From: Pinus tabuliformis
Taxonomy: Eukaryota; Streptophyta; Pinopsida; Pinales; Pinaceae
DNA length: 64,000 bases
Direction: 5' to 3'
Assembly: GCA_031772625.1 (NCBI GenBank)
Contig: CM062815.1
Location: 122,001,977 to 122,065,976, forward strand
How positions within the stretch are numbered: the first letter of the stretch is position 1; the number at the start of each line of letters is the position of its first letter. The position numbers and the translations under genes were made by a program. The notes beneath the pieces were generated by a model. The model was given only the letters and a program-made list of their open reading frames with translations. It made no database searches and was not told the origin of the DNA. Positions 11,391 to 23,428 of this stretch are shown in pieces.

Positions 11391-12811
11391 AAAAAAAAAA
11401 AAAAAAAAAAAAAAAACAAACTTAATAATTGTTTTTTTTAAATAATAAAAAAAAAAAAACAAAAAAAACGTTGCTTAAAAAAAAAAAAAATTAATAATTG
11501 TTTTTTTAAAATAATAATAAAAAAAACTTGTTTATCAATTAATTTAAAAATTTTTAATATATATTTTTCTAAATAAAAAAAACAATATGTATTAAAAAAA
11601 TTTAATTTTTTTTTTTTTTTTTTTAAATAGATAAATAGATGTTTATTTATAAATTTTAAATATTTTGTTTTTTTTTGTTTTTAATCTGAAAAGGCATATT
11701 TTTAAATTTTTTGGGTTTTTTTTTGTGTTTTAATTTCAATGTTTTTTTAAATGTTTTTGATGTTAATTTTACTATATATATATATATTTTTTTTAATCTA
11801 GTTTGTTTGTTTGTTTTTTTTTTTTCCTAGGTTTTTTGATGTTTTTATTTACTTAATTTTGTATATATATATTTTTAATTTTGTTTTTTTTTTCCTAATT
11901 CTTTTATGATTTATGAGATAATTTTTTTTTAACTTTTTTTTTTTTGTCTTTTTAATATATATATATATTTTAAGTAATTAACATTTTAATATTAATTTTA
12001 GTAGTTTTTAAATTATTATTTTTTGGTTAATTTTCTATGTTTTTATTAAATTTAGTTTGTTTTTAATTTCATTTTTTTTAGTTTTTTGATAATGTTTTTT
12101 AAATTTTTCTATTTTTACCTAAATTTTATAGTTTGTTTAATTTTTTTTTTTCTTTTCCATATATATATATATTTTTTTTTTTGACAACTTTTTTTATTGT
12201 TTACAAGATTTTTGATTTTTGATTTTTTCCATTTTTTTAAATATGTTTTTTTACTATTTATTTGTTTATAATTTTCAAGTGTTTTTTAGTTTTTTAATTT
12301 AGTTTTTTTTTACATTTTTATGATTGATTTTTTTTTTTTTGTTCTTTTTTTAGTATATGCTTTAATTTATGTTTTGTAAATTTTTAAACTTTTTTTGTTT
12401 TGCGTTTTTTTTTTTAATTTTTTTTTTTTTTTTTTTTTATGTTTTCATTATTTGTTTGAAATTTTAATCTTTTCTAGGGTCATGATAAAATATTTTACGC
12501 TATTATTTCGAAATGTTGAAATATTACCCTTGAAAAAAAAAAGGGAAAAAAAAATGTGTTATCCCAACGTTAACACTTTTTGTTTTGAAGGCGTTTTTGG
12601 GACAATTTTTGCATAAAAAATTGGTTTTCACCGTCATTTTTAAAACATGTTCAAAATTTACCCTAAAAAAAAAAAAAAAAAAGAGAAAAAAGAGTGTTAT
12701 TCCAGCATCAACACTTTTTGCTTTTAGCACTGTTTTTGATGTTTTTAAGGGGTTTTTTGGCTAAAGTTCTCGTTTTGAGTTTACAGTTCCCGTTTCAAAG
12801 TTTACATTGTT

Positions 12812-13043
12812 AGGGGAGATTGTTAAATGTGATGTTGGTCACATTTACTACCTAACCACATTTTTACACCATAAGGCGTGTCCCTTTGAAACGAATTCCC
12901 CCGGCCGCGGCCGTGTCATATTGTTCACCGTGGATTTGTGTGTTAGACTATTGAAGGAATTTTGATTGTTAATCCAAAATTGAAATAAGTTAATGAATAA
13001 CAGAAAAAACGATTAATGAACAAGGCAGAAGCGAGTTTCGTCC
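12812..13043. other. 5' flank of the BAHD pseudogene
   Basis: Short region between the foldback end and the BAHD start codon. A palindromic GGCCGCGGCC lies at about 12903. No clear TATA box was assigned. Confidence 0.35.
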
Positions 13044-14560
13044 ATGGAGAAGCTTGATATGAAAGAATATTGCTCCCAAGTTCATCTGACTGTAAATGTT
13101 TTGGGGTTTGTCATCGTGCTGCCTTCCCCACCTTCTCCCAAAACCACACTCTATATCTCCAATCTAGATGACCATCTTATCGTCAGGCGCAGATTCGATA
13201 CATTGCTTGTGTATAACAATGACTGTAATAATATTTATGGTACCACAAATCCTGTGAAAGTTGTTAGGGATGCACTGTCACGAGTATTAGTGTACTATTA
13301 TCCACTTGCAGGCCGGGTAAAGAGAACCGAAGATGGCCGAAAACTGCAGGTGGAGTGCACAGGAGAGGGCGCTCTCTTTGTGGAAGCCTCCACGCATAAC
13401 ACTCTTTCACTGCTGGGCGAGTTGGAGGAGCTGAAACCTTCATTTGAGCAACTGCTCTTTCAGTTTCCGCTCACTGCACAAGTCGAGGACGTACCCCCTC
13501 TCATTTTTCAGGTGAAATTTTTCCTCTTACTTTTCCATTATTCCTCAATTTTAATGGATTCGCTCAACTCCAACCTGAGTTGATCTTGATTGTTGCGTTT
13601 GTGTGTTTTCTGTTTTGACAAAAATAGGTAACTCGCTTCGATTGCGGGGGTTTTGTTGTGGGTGTGAGTTTCAACCATAGTCTGTGTGACGGACGAGGGG
13701 CAGCCCAGTTTCTCATGGGACTTGCAGAGATTGCGAGAGGAGAGACGAAGCTGTCTGTTGAAGCAGTATGGCAGAGGGAATTTCTGAAACCCCAACAGCA
13801 GTCCCATCTGGTCCGTTTTCAGCATGATGAGCTCCTTGAAAGTGGCTCAATAGCAGCAGATGGCCAATGTGAAAACCAAAGACGTAATACTGGCTTCGTT
13901 TTTCTTCAGCTCGGATGTTTTACAGAGTATAAAGCAGCCCATCGCAGAAGAGTTGAAGGAGCATTGTACCACGTTCGAAGTGTTAGCAGCGTTGGCCTGG
14001 CGGGTAAGAACAAGGGCTCTGGGGATTCCTCTTGATCAAGCTGTCAGGCTTCTCTTCGGGGTGGACGTGAGGAGGGCGTTCAACCCCCCTCTTGCAGAGG
14101 GATACTACGGCAATGGTCAGTACCTAGCATGTGCACGCAGTAATACAGCCCGAGAGGTTGTGACTGGATCCCTTTCGCATGCTGTAAAGATGATAAAGAA
14201 GGCAAAGTTATGTTTAAATGAGGAGTACCTGAGATCGAGCATAGCGTTCCTTGAAATGAAACGCTCATGCCCAGAGATGACAGATGTGCATATGTGTGTT
14301 GAAGACGCGTACCTTAATGACTGGAGGTGGCTAGGATTTAATGAAGTGGAGGTGGTTGGGATTTAATGAAGTCGACTTTGGGCGGGGTGAACCCGTGATT
14401 GCATGCCCTATCAGTTTGCTTGGGACTTTAGGATTCCCGATTGCATTCCTGCGTCCCCCGAAAAAGAAGAGTGGTGTGAAGATACCTTCTACATCTTTGG
14501 GTGGCATGAATGCATATTTTTGGCAAGACTGTTTAAATTTTCAAATAAAAAAAGACGGAA
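13044..14560 (+). pseudogene. BAHD acyltransferase pseudogene, two exons, two frameshifts
   Basis: BAHD enzymes transfer acyl groups from acyl-CoA to alcohols or amines in plant secondary metabolism. Exon 1 starts at ATG 13044 and ends at CAG|GT (13511/13512). It carries the N-terminal family pattern (PSPPSPKTTLYISNLD, then YYYPLAGRVK). A ~116-bp intron ends at TAG before 13628. Exon 2 opens with the catalytic HxxxD motif as HSLCD near 13674-13688. The frame shifts near 13850 and is carried on by a second open stretch to about 14365. A 25-bp tandem duplication at 14323-14372 breaks it again. The C-terminal DFGWG structural motif then reads DFGRG (about 14373-14387), followed by a recognisable PFxFLRPP-like tail. 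Without the lesions the length would be near the usual ~430-450 residues. The style resembles conifer/Taxus-type BAHDs, but the substrate cannot be inferred. Confidence 0.85.
14323..14372 (+). repeat. 25-bp tandem duplication that shifts the BAHD frame
   Basis: Units at 14323-14347 and 14348-14372 (GGAGGTGGYTRGGATTTAATGAAGT) differ at two positions. Because 25 is not a multiple of three, the second copy moves the reading frame just ahead of the DFGWG-type motif. Confidence 0.9.
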
Positions 14561-14561
14561 G

Positions 14562-15011
14562 AGATTGAAGGGCTTTCCATCCTCTAAAACTCTGTGACTG
14601 GTTTTAGTTTGTGGGAGCTCTGTTTTTACTTGTTCTAATTCCGTTGTACATTGTTTTTACTTTTTCTTCTAATTCCAATGTGCATCTCTCTATCTGCTAA
14701 AGAGTAACTATGTTTATAACATGTCATGGTTGGAGTTAATTAATGTATCTGATATGATTTCCTTTTACCAAGTGGCAAGTCATGGTCAAATTATTTACAC
14801 GCTGTCAGTTAATTCAGTGGAGAAACCATCAGATTGAAATCTGTGTAGTATTCTGTCAAATTCATCATGGTCAAATTATTTACAAGCTGTCATTTAATTC
14901 AGTGGAAAAACCATCAGATTGAAATCTGTGTAAAAAAGAAAAAAGAGGAAATAGATTGAAAGGCTTTCCATCCTCTAAAACTCTGTGACTGGTTTTAGTT
15001 TGTGGGAGCTC
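14562..15011 (+). repeat. Duplicated 3' UTR segment and ~85-bp tandem repeat after the BAHD pseudogene
   Basis: A 59-bp segment at 14562-14620 is repeated at 14953-15011. Between them, an 85-bp unit starting at 14781 is repeated from 14866 to about 14933. The BAHD 3' end has therefore been locally duplicated at least twice. Confidence 0.85.
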
Positions 15012-15286
15012 CCAACCCATCATGTCAAGATTTCCCTATGTTCAATGTTCGAACAGTAAATGTGTTTCTACATTATTTAAATGATAGAGAAATGGCTATG
15101 ATAAACTGGTTGCTTGAGACAACTCTTGCCCTCCAAACCATGGAAATCCAAATACCACAGTGCAGGGTGAGGGAGGAAGAAAAGTACAAGCAGTTTTTAG
15201 CAGAACTGGAGGATTTGAAAGGAGCAGAATCTAGAGTAGAAATACGCGTCATTGAAGGAAACCGTGTTGTTGAAATTGGGAGGTGA
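15002..15286 (+). pseudogene. Possible FBD/LRR-type fragment of an F-box protein
   Basis: A 94-codon frame contains a pattern like the FBD region that follows LRRs in plant F-box proteins: a VNVFLHYLN strand, an INWLLETTLALQTMEIQI helix-strand unit, then a charged EEEKYKQFLAELEDL helix. The Met is fused to the duplicated BAHD 3' segment, and no F-box or LRR precedes it, so this is at best the last exon of a broken gene. The assignment rests on pattern alone. Confidence 0.3.
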
Positions 15287-16834
15287 CAAGACTTTCCAGA
15301 AATTCGAATCTCATGAACGGTATTGATTTTATATGCGTTAAATAGCATGATAGTCGAGCCTCTCCTCCAAGATGTTTTACATTGGACAAATTGCTATTGG
15401 TATTGTTATTTATTATCGTTTTACTATATTTGTAATAATGTGTTAACATATTTTATTTATGGTTAAGTTCAACATTCTAGTTTAACCATATTTGTAATAA
15501 TGTGTTAATCTGTTTTATTTATAGTTCAAAGAAGTTCAACTCCATGTCAACCACTATTATTAGTATTTTTGGTTTAGATATGGTAAAAGTCAGTTTTGTA
15601 ATTTTTTTTCAGCAATAATTTATTTTCAATTAATATTTAATTAGTTGTTTTTTAATTGTGTTTTTAATGATATTTATGAACTCTTCACGGTCTTCAATAG
15701 AACTATTTTCCCAAGTCTATTTTAAGCCATTGGAAGTAATCATACTGACTGTAAAAAGAGCATTGGTTCTCGCACTACTAGAAACTGAGAGTACAGAAAA
15801 ATACTCTAGACTTACATAAACATTTCTTTAGGTAGAAAGAGAAGGCAACAAAGTAGAAGAGATAAAATCATCATTGTCTAAAGGAAAAGAAGATGCTTAG
15901 AAATCCCATGTAGTCGTTTTGTTGGACGATGGCTAATATCTTCAAGCTTTGGTGCAGCCATGGTTTATTTTTATTGCTTTTGTTGCTTGGGTAGTTCTAT
16001 GCATTGCGTGTTGTCTAACTAACATAGCAAGGTTGAAATCAGGGTACAATAGTGAGTGAGGCAGAGCATGTGAGTTTAATTGGATGCTAGTCTCCTACGC
16101 ACTGTTGAAGGGTTTATTCAGGGGGTTCACAACTTTGCTCCCCAATCTTAAAATCTTTAAAATTCCTGAGAGGGTGTGAATGAAGCTATGAAGCCATGTG
16201 AAAATTTTGGATGCTTTTAATGGTACATCAACCTCCCTCATAGTGCAGTGGCTTAGCAAAAGGACCACTGTAAGTTAAATAAACGACTTTAGAAAAAACC
16301 ATCATCAACAATTGTTTTTTTTCTTGGTTGAGTATCTTGATTTTTGTGTGAAAAGCAAATAGCCGGATTTTGAAATTGGGTATTTGTGATTATTAAAGTG
16401 ATTAATTGCAGAGGATACAAGTTTGAGTATAATGCAAGCATCTTCCGCACTGGGATGTGAAGGTTCGAAGCTTTTAAAAATAAATATTACAATTTTCAAT
16501 CGACTGTTGAAATTGGGTATTTGAGATATGCATGTGTTTGGTTTGTTTAATTAAAAGTATTATAAAATATCAATAATAGTGTTCATACTAAGGAGAAGTG
16601 GTAAAAATTTAGATGTCCATAGGAAATATGAAATAACATAATCTTATATTAACTTATAGACAAAGAAAGTAGTTTAAAAAAAGTTTACATGTGAAAATGC
16701 AACTTAAACAATGAAAAATTACAGGTGGTTTATATATATTTTTCCAAAAAGGAAAAAAGGATGATGAAAATTACATATTGTAGTAGCCAAAAATTGTTCC
16801 TTGTTCCGAGGGCGCAGACCATCATCACTAAGTG

Positions 16835-16835
<1 letters not shown>
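15287..16835. other. Intergenic DNA, nothing identifiable
   Basis: AT-rich sequence without supported genes or element ends. A short repeat (ccatatttgtaataatgtgttaa) occurs near 15426 and 15487. Confidence 0.4.

Positions 16836-16876
<41 letters not shown>
16836..16876. repeat. (TA)n microsatellite at the left edge of the viral array
   Basis: A 41-bp pure TA run leads straight into CAGAGCC of the viral primer-binding site. Other endogenous pararetroviruses (rice tungro bacilliform-like sequences, florendoviruses) have been reported in AT dinucleotide repeats, so this may be the integration target. Confidence 0.85.
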
Positions 16877-16881
<5 letters not shown>

Positions 16882-16884
16882 CCA
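16874..16884 (+). promoter_or_regulatory. Remnant of the viral tRNA-Met primer-binding site
   Basis: TATCAGAGCCA matches the caulimovirid initiator tRNA-Met primer-binding site from its fourth base. The leading TGG is not present; its place is taken by the TA repeat. By convention this site is nucleotide 1 of a pararetrovirus genome, so copy 1 begins at its natural start. Confidence 0.75.
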
Positions 16885-17020
16885 TCTGGTTCTTTGTCCA
16901 AGAGCTGTTTTAAATTGTCTGGTTCTTCCATTAAGTAGTATTTGTCTGAGCTACTGTCCACGAGTCTAAGTTTGCGATAAGGCGCTGGTAGAGAGCTGTG
17001 AAGGCGAAGGACTGTCGTGT

Positions 17021-20000
17021 TTGCTTTCCTGGTGCACAAAAGCTTTGATTCTCCTCTGTTCAGGTGCTTACTCATACTTTCTTTCAATGGCTGGTTATGT
17101 GAATGAGTTTTCTCTTCAGAAGCCCGAAGACAGAAAGATAGCTCATAAGAATCGATGGTCTTTTATGAATAAGTTTTTAAATAAAACCAGAAATGAAGAT
17201 GTTCTCTATGATGAAAAAGTATTAGTACAAGAATTTGAACCACAGCCTAACTGGACATTGCCAGAGATTGATATTGATAAGCTTTATAAAATGCCTGTTT
17301 TCCAGTTTCGAGCTGCTCAGTTATTTAGATTTACATCTGTGAATATTCCTATTTCCACTGGCCAGTCTGTATATCAAATCCCACTAATACAGCCAGAAAA
17401 TATCAAATGGGGTTTAGAAAATGGTTATAGATATATCCATATCGGTATCATACAATTTGGAATTAATCCTCTAGTCCGTCCTGGTCTAAATACTTCATGC
17501 TTGACATGTGTCCTTGATACAAGAATGAATAACTTCGACGACGCTTTATTGGGAGGATTCCAAAGTCCCCTCAATAATGGCCCTGTTTGGTCATCAGTTA
17601 TCCCTAGGTATCAAGTTTCATTGACAGACCCTTATATCAATGAATTCTTGAATGCTTATATTCAGTTTTATGGTTTTGATGTTGCCCCACAGTCACAGAT
17701 TGCTCAGCTCCATGCTTCTATATGCCTGAGATTTGTCTCCACCTCCATGCCTCCTCTGAATCCAAAGTTAGCTGGTAGAGCTTTAAAAGAAGGTGTTATT
17801 GTTGGCCCTGGTAACACTGCTCCCCTACAGATTGGTTTTGCAGAATGTACTCTTCCAGATGAATGGAATAGTACTTATATTCCACTTTCACAGAAATATC
17901 CTCAACTGCAAACATCTAAAGTTCCTCCGAAATTGTCTCTCGTCCATCATCCTGACGGATCCTCTGGTCTTAAATCTACCACTCCTTCACTTACTAGATC
18001 TATGTCATCCTTCCCCAGATCTACAATTTTGGGTGGTAGGAATCCACATATACCCCCTGTTCCCAGAAGTTTATCATCAAGACATTCTGCTCCAAGAGAG
18101 GATCATAGAAAATCCACCTCTCATAAACTTGACGATTGTCAGTTCTGTGTTCCATCTTCATCTTCTACATTCCAGACTGATGAATCCCCTAGCTCTGAAG
18201 TCTTTATACCTGATATCAAAAGTTTCTCACTTCCTAGAGCTCAGTCAGAAGTTACTGCAAAAATACCAGAAAGATATTTAGAATCTGGAAATTCTAGAAG
18301 GACATTTAGCAATGGAACGAAGAAAGCAGATTTCCAATGGTTATCTATGAGAGCAACTTCTGATCCAGATCAGAATGAAAATGAAAAGCTGCATAATTAT
18401 ACAAACTACCAAATAGTTTGTATGCTTCAGAATATTGATGATATAGCCCGAGATGTTTTAGAAATTAAAGAGCACATCAAAAAGATGCATACTGGTTATA
18501 TTGAGACATTGGGAATCCAAGATACACACACACAAAAGTTAAATAATATTCAGTCAAACATGGGTATCATCTCCAAGTCTTTGGAACATCTTACAAATGC
18601 ACTCCCCACTCCTGCTTCTCCACCTCATTATAGAGAAGTAGATGTCTTAAGTTCAAAGCTGAAATTCTCCTCCAATTCTGATGAATCAAAGCAAATCTTT
18701 TTTAAAGGGATAGAGAATATAGATAAAGCCAGACTTGAGAAGATCAAGAAAGGAATCAATCTAGCTAGAGAAAAGACAAAGTTGATGAAGAATAGACTAG
18801 CTGATCTTCCTTCTGTTGAAAGTCTAAGACTACCAAAGAACTATGTCAGCCTTAGTTCTTTGATGAAACAAAATGGCCAACCATCTGCTCCTTCAATAAT
18901 GGCCATGTCAGGAGTAACTGGTGAGCAAACACAAGGTGAATCAAGTTCTAAAAGAGACAGAAGTGATTCTTTTTTCCATTCCAACAAAGGGAAAAGAGGT
19001 GCTGGTGATACCAATGCACATGAAGCATCAGCATCCAGCCCGTTCAGCAGATATACTGAAAATCTGCAATCTATACCTATAAGGCTAGACAATCCTGCTT
19101 CCAGAGGATATGGAAATTCATTGTTAGTAAATATTGATTGCCTTGATTATAATGAAGTAATTGTTGTTTTGCATAATGTCCATGCTTGGGCATTACAGAG
19201 GAAAGCTGAAGCCAAAGTATCATGGTCTGATGTAGTTACTCAGATTGTATGGTCTTTTACTGGCATACTAAAGCAATGGTGGGAAAGGCTTGCAGAGGAA
19301 GAGAAAGATCAAATAGTTGAACATAGTACTGATCCATTAAGAGCATTGTTTGAAGCTTTAAAACATGAATTTGTTGGATTAGTCCCTGAAGATTCAGCCC
19401 ATCATTCACAGCTATTTCTCTCCCAGAAGTTATGCGACATTGATTACTTGCAAGAGTATTTTTGTGTTATGCAAAAACTTCTGTATCAGGCTAGTGATCC
19501 ACATAATGTTGCCTATCTGAGATATTACATCCAGTCTATGCCTGGTAAAATTCCTGATCTAATTAACCAGTACATAGCAGATCATAAAGTAAATTTGGAA
19601 GGACAATCATTTGCAGCTATTCACCAATTGATTGTCACAATATTGCAGAAAGAATGTGCAGAGAGCAAAGCCAAGAAGAATTTTTCAAAACAGATGCACT
19701 TTAGCACAAAGCTTTGCAATAATTTCAAAGAAACCTATAATTTTGGTTGTCACAAGAAAAGTGAAAGAAAGGTTTCTAAAAAGGCAAAGTTTGATAACTC
19801 TTGCTCCTGCAAGGCTGATAAATACTTTCCTAAAAAGAAAAAATACTTTCCTTCCAAAAGATCATTTAAAGGACGAAGGGTAGTATTTAGGAAAAGATCA
19901 AAACCTTCTAAAAAAGGTGTGTGTTTTATTTGTGGTAAAGAAGGTCATTATGCGAACGCTTGCAGAGAAAGAAAAGATAAAAAGCAGATGAAGGTAATGA

Positions 20001-23000
20001 ATATCTTTTCTACAATACATGATCCACAAGATTGGGATCTCATATCCCACTCTGATGGAGAATATTTTGAAGTTTCAAGTTCTTCTTCAGAATCTTCAGA
20101 TAGTGAAATTCCTGAAATCAGGAAATTAACAATTGATTCAGAATCATCTGATTCTGATGAAACATTCATTCCTGATATTAAAATGTTCAGTTTGAATTCC
20201 TCAGGAGAGATACAAGCAAAGATTGCAGCAGTCAAAGCTGATCTAGCACAGTTAGATCCAGTTCAGTTTACGGCAAGAAGAAGATTGACTGAAAAACTTG
20301 AGAATCTTGAGAAACAACTGCCATCCAAAAGGAAAGAAAGATTTTCAGAAGAAGAAAGAGATGATGATGACTTCATCGAGAAAGAGTTCGATTCAATGTT
20401 CAGACCTTTGCAGATTTCAGTATCTCCAGGTATGAATCAAATTGATGCTCTTAAAAAGAAGATCACAGATTTGGAATCTTCAATTCATCATACAAGGTCA
20501 GAAATGATACAGTTGTCATCCAAACTTCAAATACTTATTTCTGATTATGATGATTGTAATTCTAAATTAACAAGCCTACTGATGAAAAATGTGCCAGTTA
20601 TTGAAGAGATATCCCCAAAGAAAAATGTTGAGCTTTTTAATGTTATGGGCATCGGAGACAGAGTAGTTATTCCAATAAGAATTAAAGTCCCTAGCATTAA
20701 ACCTTATACTTTGGATGCTCAAATAGATTCTGGTGCTATGAGTAGCTGCTGCAAATATAAAGCCATTCCTCATTATTATTGGCAGCCTACTAAACTCCAA
20801 TTCAGGGCTATCACTGGTGATTTAATGGAAATAAGTCACATAGCTCCTGAATTTCCTATTTTCTTGAATGATGTCCAGGTTTTTGTCACTTTGTATAGTT
20901 TTGATACTGGTGCTGATGTTCTGTTAGGACAAGATTTTCTGAAGAAATATTTGCCAGTCACTTTTGGACAAGATTATGTTATATTCTCCACCACTGCTGG
21001 TCCTATCACAGTCCCTGCTTCCAGTGATTACAAAATTAATGTGCAGCCTGAAGATCAGGATCCTCTCCAGTATAGTCTGCAAGATCTGACCAAGATTAAT
21101 AAGATCGTAAAAAATGCAGAGTTACATGGTCCCAAAACTTTGCAACAAATTTCTGATAAACTTCGTGCAGATTGTACTTCCAGTAGGCCAGATGCCTTTT
21201 GGGTAAGAGAAAAGTATTTTGTTGCACTACCTTACCGAGAAGGATATATTCCTAGGCCACAAAAAGCCAGTGCAAATCATATGAGTCCAAAAGAGCAAGA
21301 ATTATGCAAAGCAGAAATTGAACAATTGTTAGAACAAAAGCTTATTGAACCCTGCAAGAGCCCCTGGGCCTGCCCGACTTTTTATGTCAATAAGCATAGT
21401 GAGCAGAAAAGAGGCAAGAAAAGGTTTGTGATTAATTATAAGGCTTTGAATGATGCTCTTCTTCCTATTCGATATCCTCTGCCTAACAAAGAATTGTTAC
21501 TTGTTAAGATTGCTAATGCTAATGTGTTTAGCAAGTTTGATCTTAAAAGTGGATTTTGGCAGATTGGTATTATTCCTGCTGACAGGTATAAAACAGCCTT
21601 CACTGTTCCTCATGGCCAATATCAATGGACTGTGATGCCCTTTGGTTTGAAAAATGCTCCATCTGAATTCCAAAAAAGGATGGAAGACATTTTTGGTGGG
21701 AAAGAGTACATTATTGTATATATTGATGATTTGCTTGTATTTAGTAGAGATGTAAATATGCACAAGATCCATTTAGAACAATTCTACCAACTTGTATATA
21801 AGCATGGATTAGTACTTTCAGATTCAGAAGAGAAGTTTCAGATTGGAAAAGTCAAGATTGATTACTTGGGTTTACACATAGAAAACGGACATATAGAACT
21901 TCAGCCACATGTGCTAATCCATCTATTAAAGTTTCCTGATATAATTGCCGATGTAAAGACCCTGCAGAGATTTCTTGGATGTCTGAATTATATAAGAAAA
22001 TTTTATGCTAAACAATCAGAGGATACAAATATACTGCAGAACAGACTAAAGAAGAAAGGTGTCAGTTGGACAGATGAAATGACAGCAGCAGTAATTAGTA
22101 TTAAGAGTAAGCTTAATGATTTGCCAAAACTCAAGCTTCCTGATACTAATCTTCCTTTTATACTTGAAACAGATGCTTCTTATCACACTTGGGCTGCAGT
22201 TTTGTTACAAAAGCATGGAAGAAAAGAATTGGTTTGTGCATATTCCTCAGGATCTTTTGATGATACAGAGAAAAAGTATCCTTCTTCTCATAAAGAAATA
22301 CTTGCAGTAAAGAGAGGAATAAAGAGATTTCACTTGTTCTTGAAAAGTGTTAAATTTATTGTCAGAACAGATCTAAAGCATATGAAACAGATGTTGGCAA
22401 ACAAAAGATTGTTAGAACAAGGTAGTACCAGAGTACTAAGATGGGCACTATGGCTAGAAGGTTTTGACTTTAATATTATTTACAAATCTGGTGCAGAAAA
22501 TTATCTTGCTGACATGCTTACCAGAGAAGGTGCTCAAGAAACCAAGGAGATCAAGATGTTCAGACCACTTAATCAGCACGAAGCTTCTACAAGTCAGTCC
22601 AGTCATGTCGAGTCTAAAAGAGTTAAGTATGTTACAGTCTGTAGTAACTGTCATTATGAGTTTTGTCTAGAATGTCTATCAAAACAGGTCTGAGTCTTGC
22701 CATTATGCTTAAGACAAATCATTTTGCAAAAATGGTTTGATTCTAAGGAGTCTAGATGGTCATATACAAAAGAGTTACCATATAGGATTAGGCCATGGCG
22801 TGTTTATTATGCATTGTCTAGGGAACCAGATCCTGTTTATTTTGGGTGTATTCAAAATACTGACTGGACATGGTCAGACTACTTTTCTATCCACCAAAGA
22901 GCTAGGATACATGGTTCGGTTAAGGTCATATTTTATGCTCACGCTATAGATCCCTCTAACAATTGGTGGAGTCCATGGTTCAAGCTATTCATGTTTAGAT

Positions 23001-23428
23001 ATTTGCCTAGAGCTAAAAGCATTTTTGATAGGACTTTTGCTGAGTTTGTCAGAATCTTCCATTGGGAAATGCATGTAGCTGTCCAGAATGATTATGTCTT
23101 AGAGTTTGAATTCATCCACAAACACACAATTGTCATTCCTAATGAAGAAGATGAGTCCTTTAAGCTTTCTGTCAGATTCAGAGGAATGATACCAGTGGAC
23201 CCACAAGACAGGCCAACATTCATGTTCACATTCCCATTCTTTTGTTGTACCAGAGATACAGCACCATATTGGCTAGATGAATCTATCCCATACAAAGTGC
23301 TGGCTCCAAACAATGAAGAACTAATTGAGGAATTGATAGAACAAGACCAAATCAGACTTGGCCATAATAATCCAGCTATTCCAGATACACATGCACATGA
23401 TTATGACGACAGGGCTAACAGCGACTGA
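17021..23428 (+). pseudogene. Viral polyprotein, copy 1: MP-CP-protease-RT-RNase H-C-terminal domain, one nonsense codon
   Basis: The frame opens at 17021; the Met at 17087 is an alternative start. Residues ~60-255 form a 30K-type movement protein. A Ser-rich linker follows, then a coiled-coil stretch (~440-600) and a coat-protein region with a basic segment and CCHC knuckle at residues 968-981. An acidic/Ser-rich plus coiled-coil linker follows. The aspartic protease DSG is at residue 1236, RT YIDD at 1567 and the RNase H DAS at 1718. A C-x2-C-x4-C-x2-C zinc ribbon starts at residue 1874 (22640). A TGA at 22691-22693 then stops the frame, which is open again in the same register to 23428 (~243 codons of unrecognised C-terminal domain). 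Copy 2 lacks this stop but is broken elsewhere. Confidence 0.9.

Larger units (their letters stand above)
9496..12811. repeat. Large foldback (imperfect palindrome) element, 3.3 kb
   Basis: A 28-bp perfect inverted repeat closes the structure: 9496-9523 is the reverse complement of 12784-12811. Inner pairs include 'taagcaacg' at 10901 against 'cgttgctta' at 11469, and the flanks of the core near 10960-11030 and 11275-11360. Outer arms share only weaker matches, such as the tgatgc..gaata motif. Arms are almost entirely A/T and carry (TA)n runs. The midpoint falls close to the GC-rich core. No transposase is present, so it is non-autonomous if mobile. The class (foldback, MITE-like or Mutator-like) cannot be decided by eye. 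Confidence 0.65.

Noticed and set aside
10916..11441. Long frames on both strands through the GC-rich core (Pro/Arg/Gly-rich, flanked by poly-Lys/Phe)
   Set aside because: They are composition artefacts of a palindromic GC core and poly-A/T arms; mirror-image frames occur on both strands.
17793..18281. 162-codon frame in the +1 register of the viral polyprotein (also 24178-24690)
   Set aside because: It is a shadow of the polyprotein frame, low in complexity (Leu/His-rich), and exists only because the main frame is conserved between copies.
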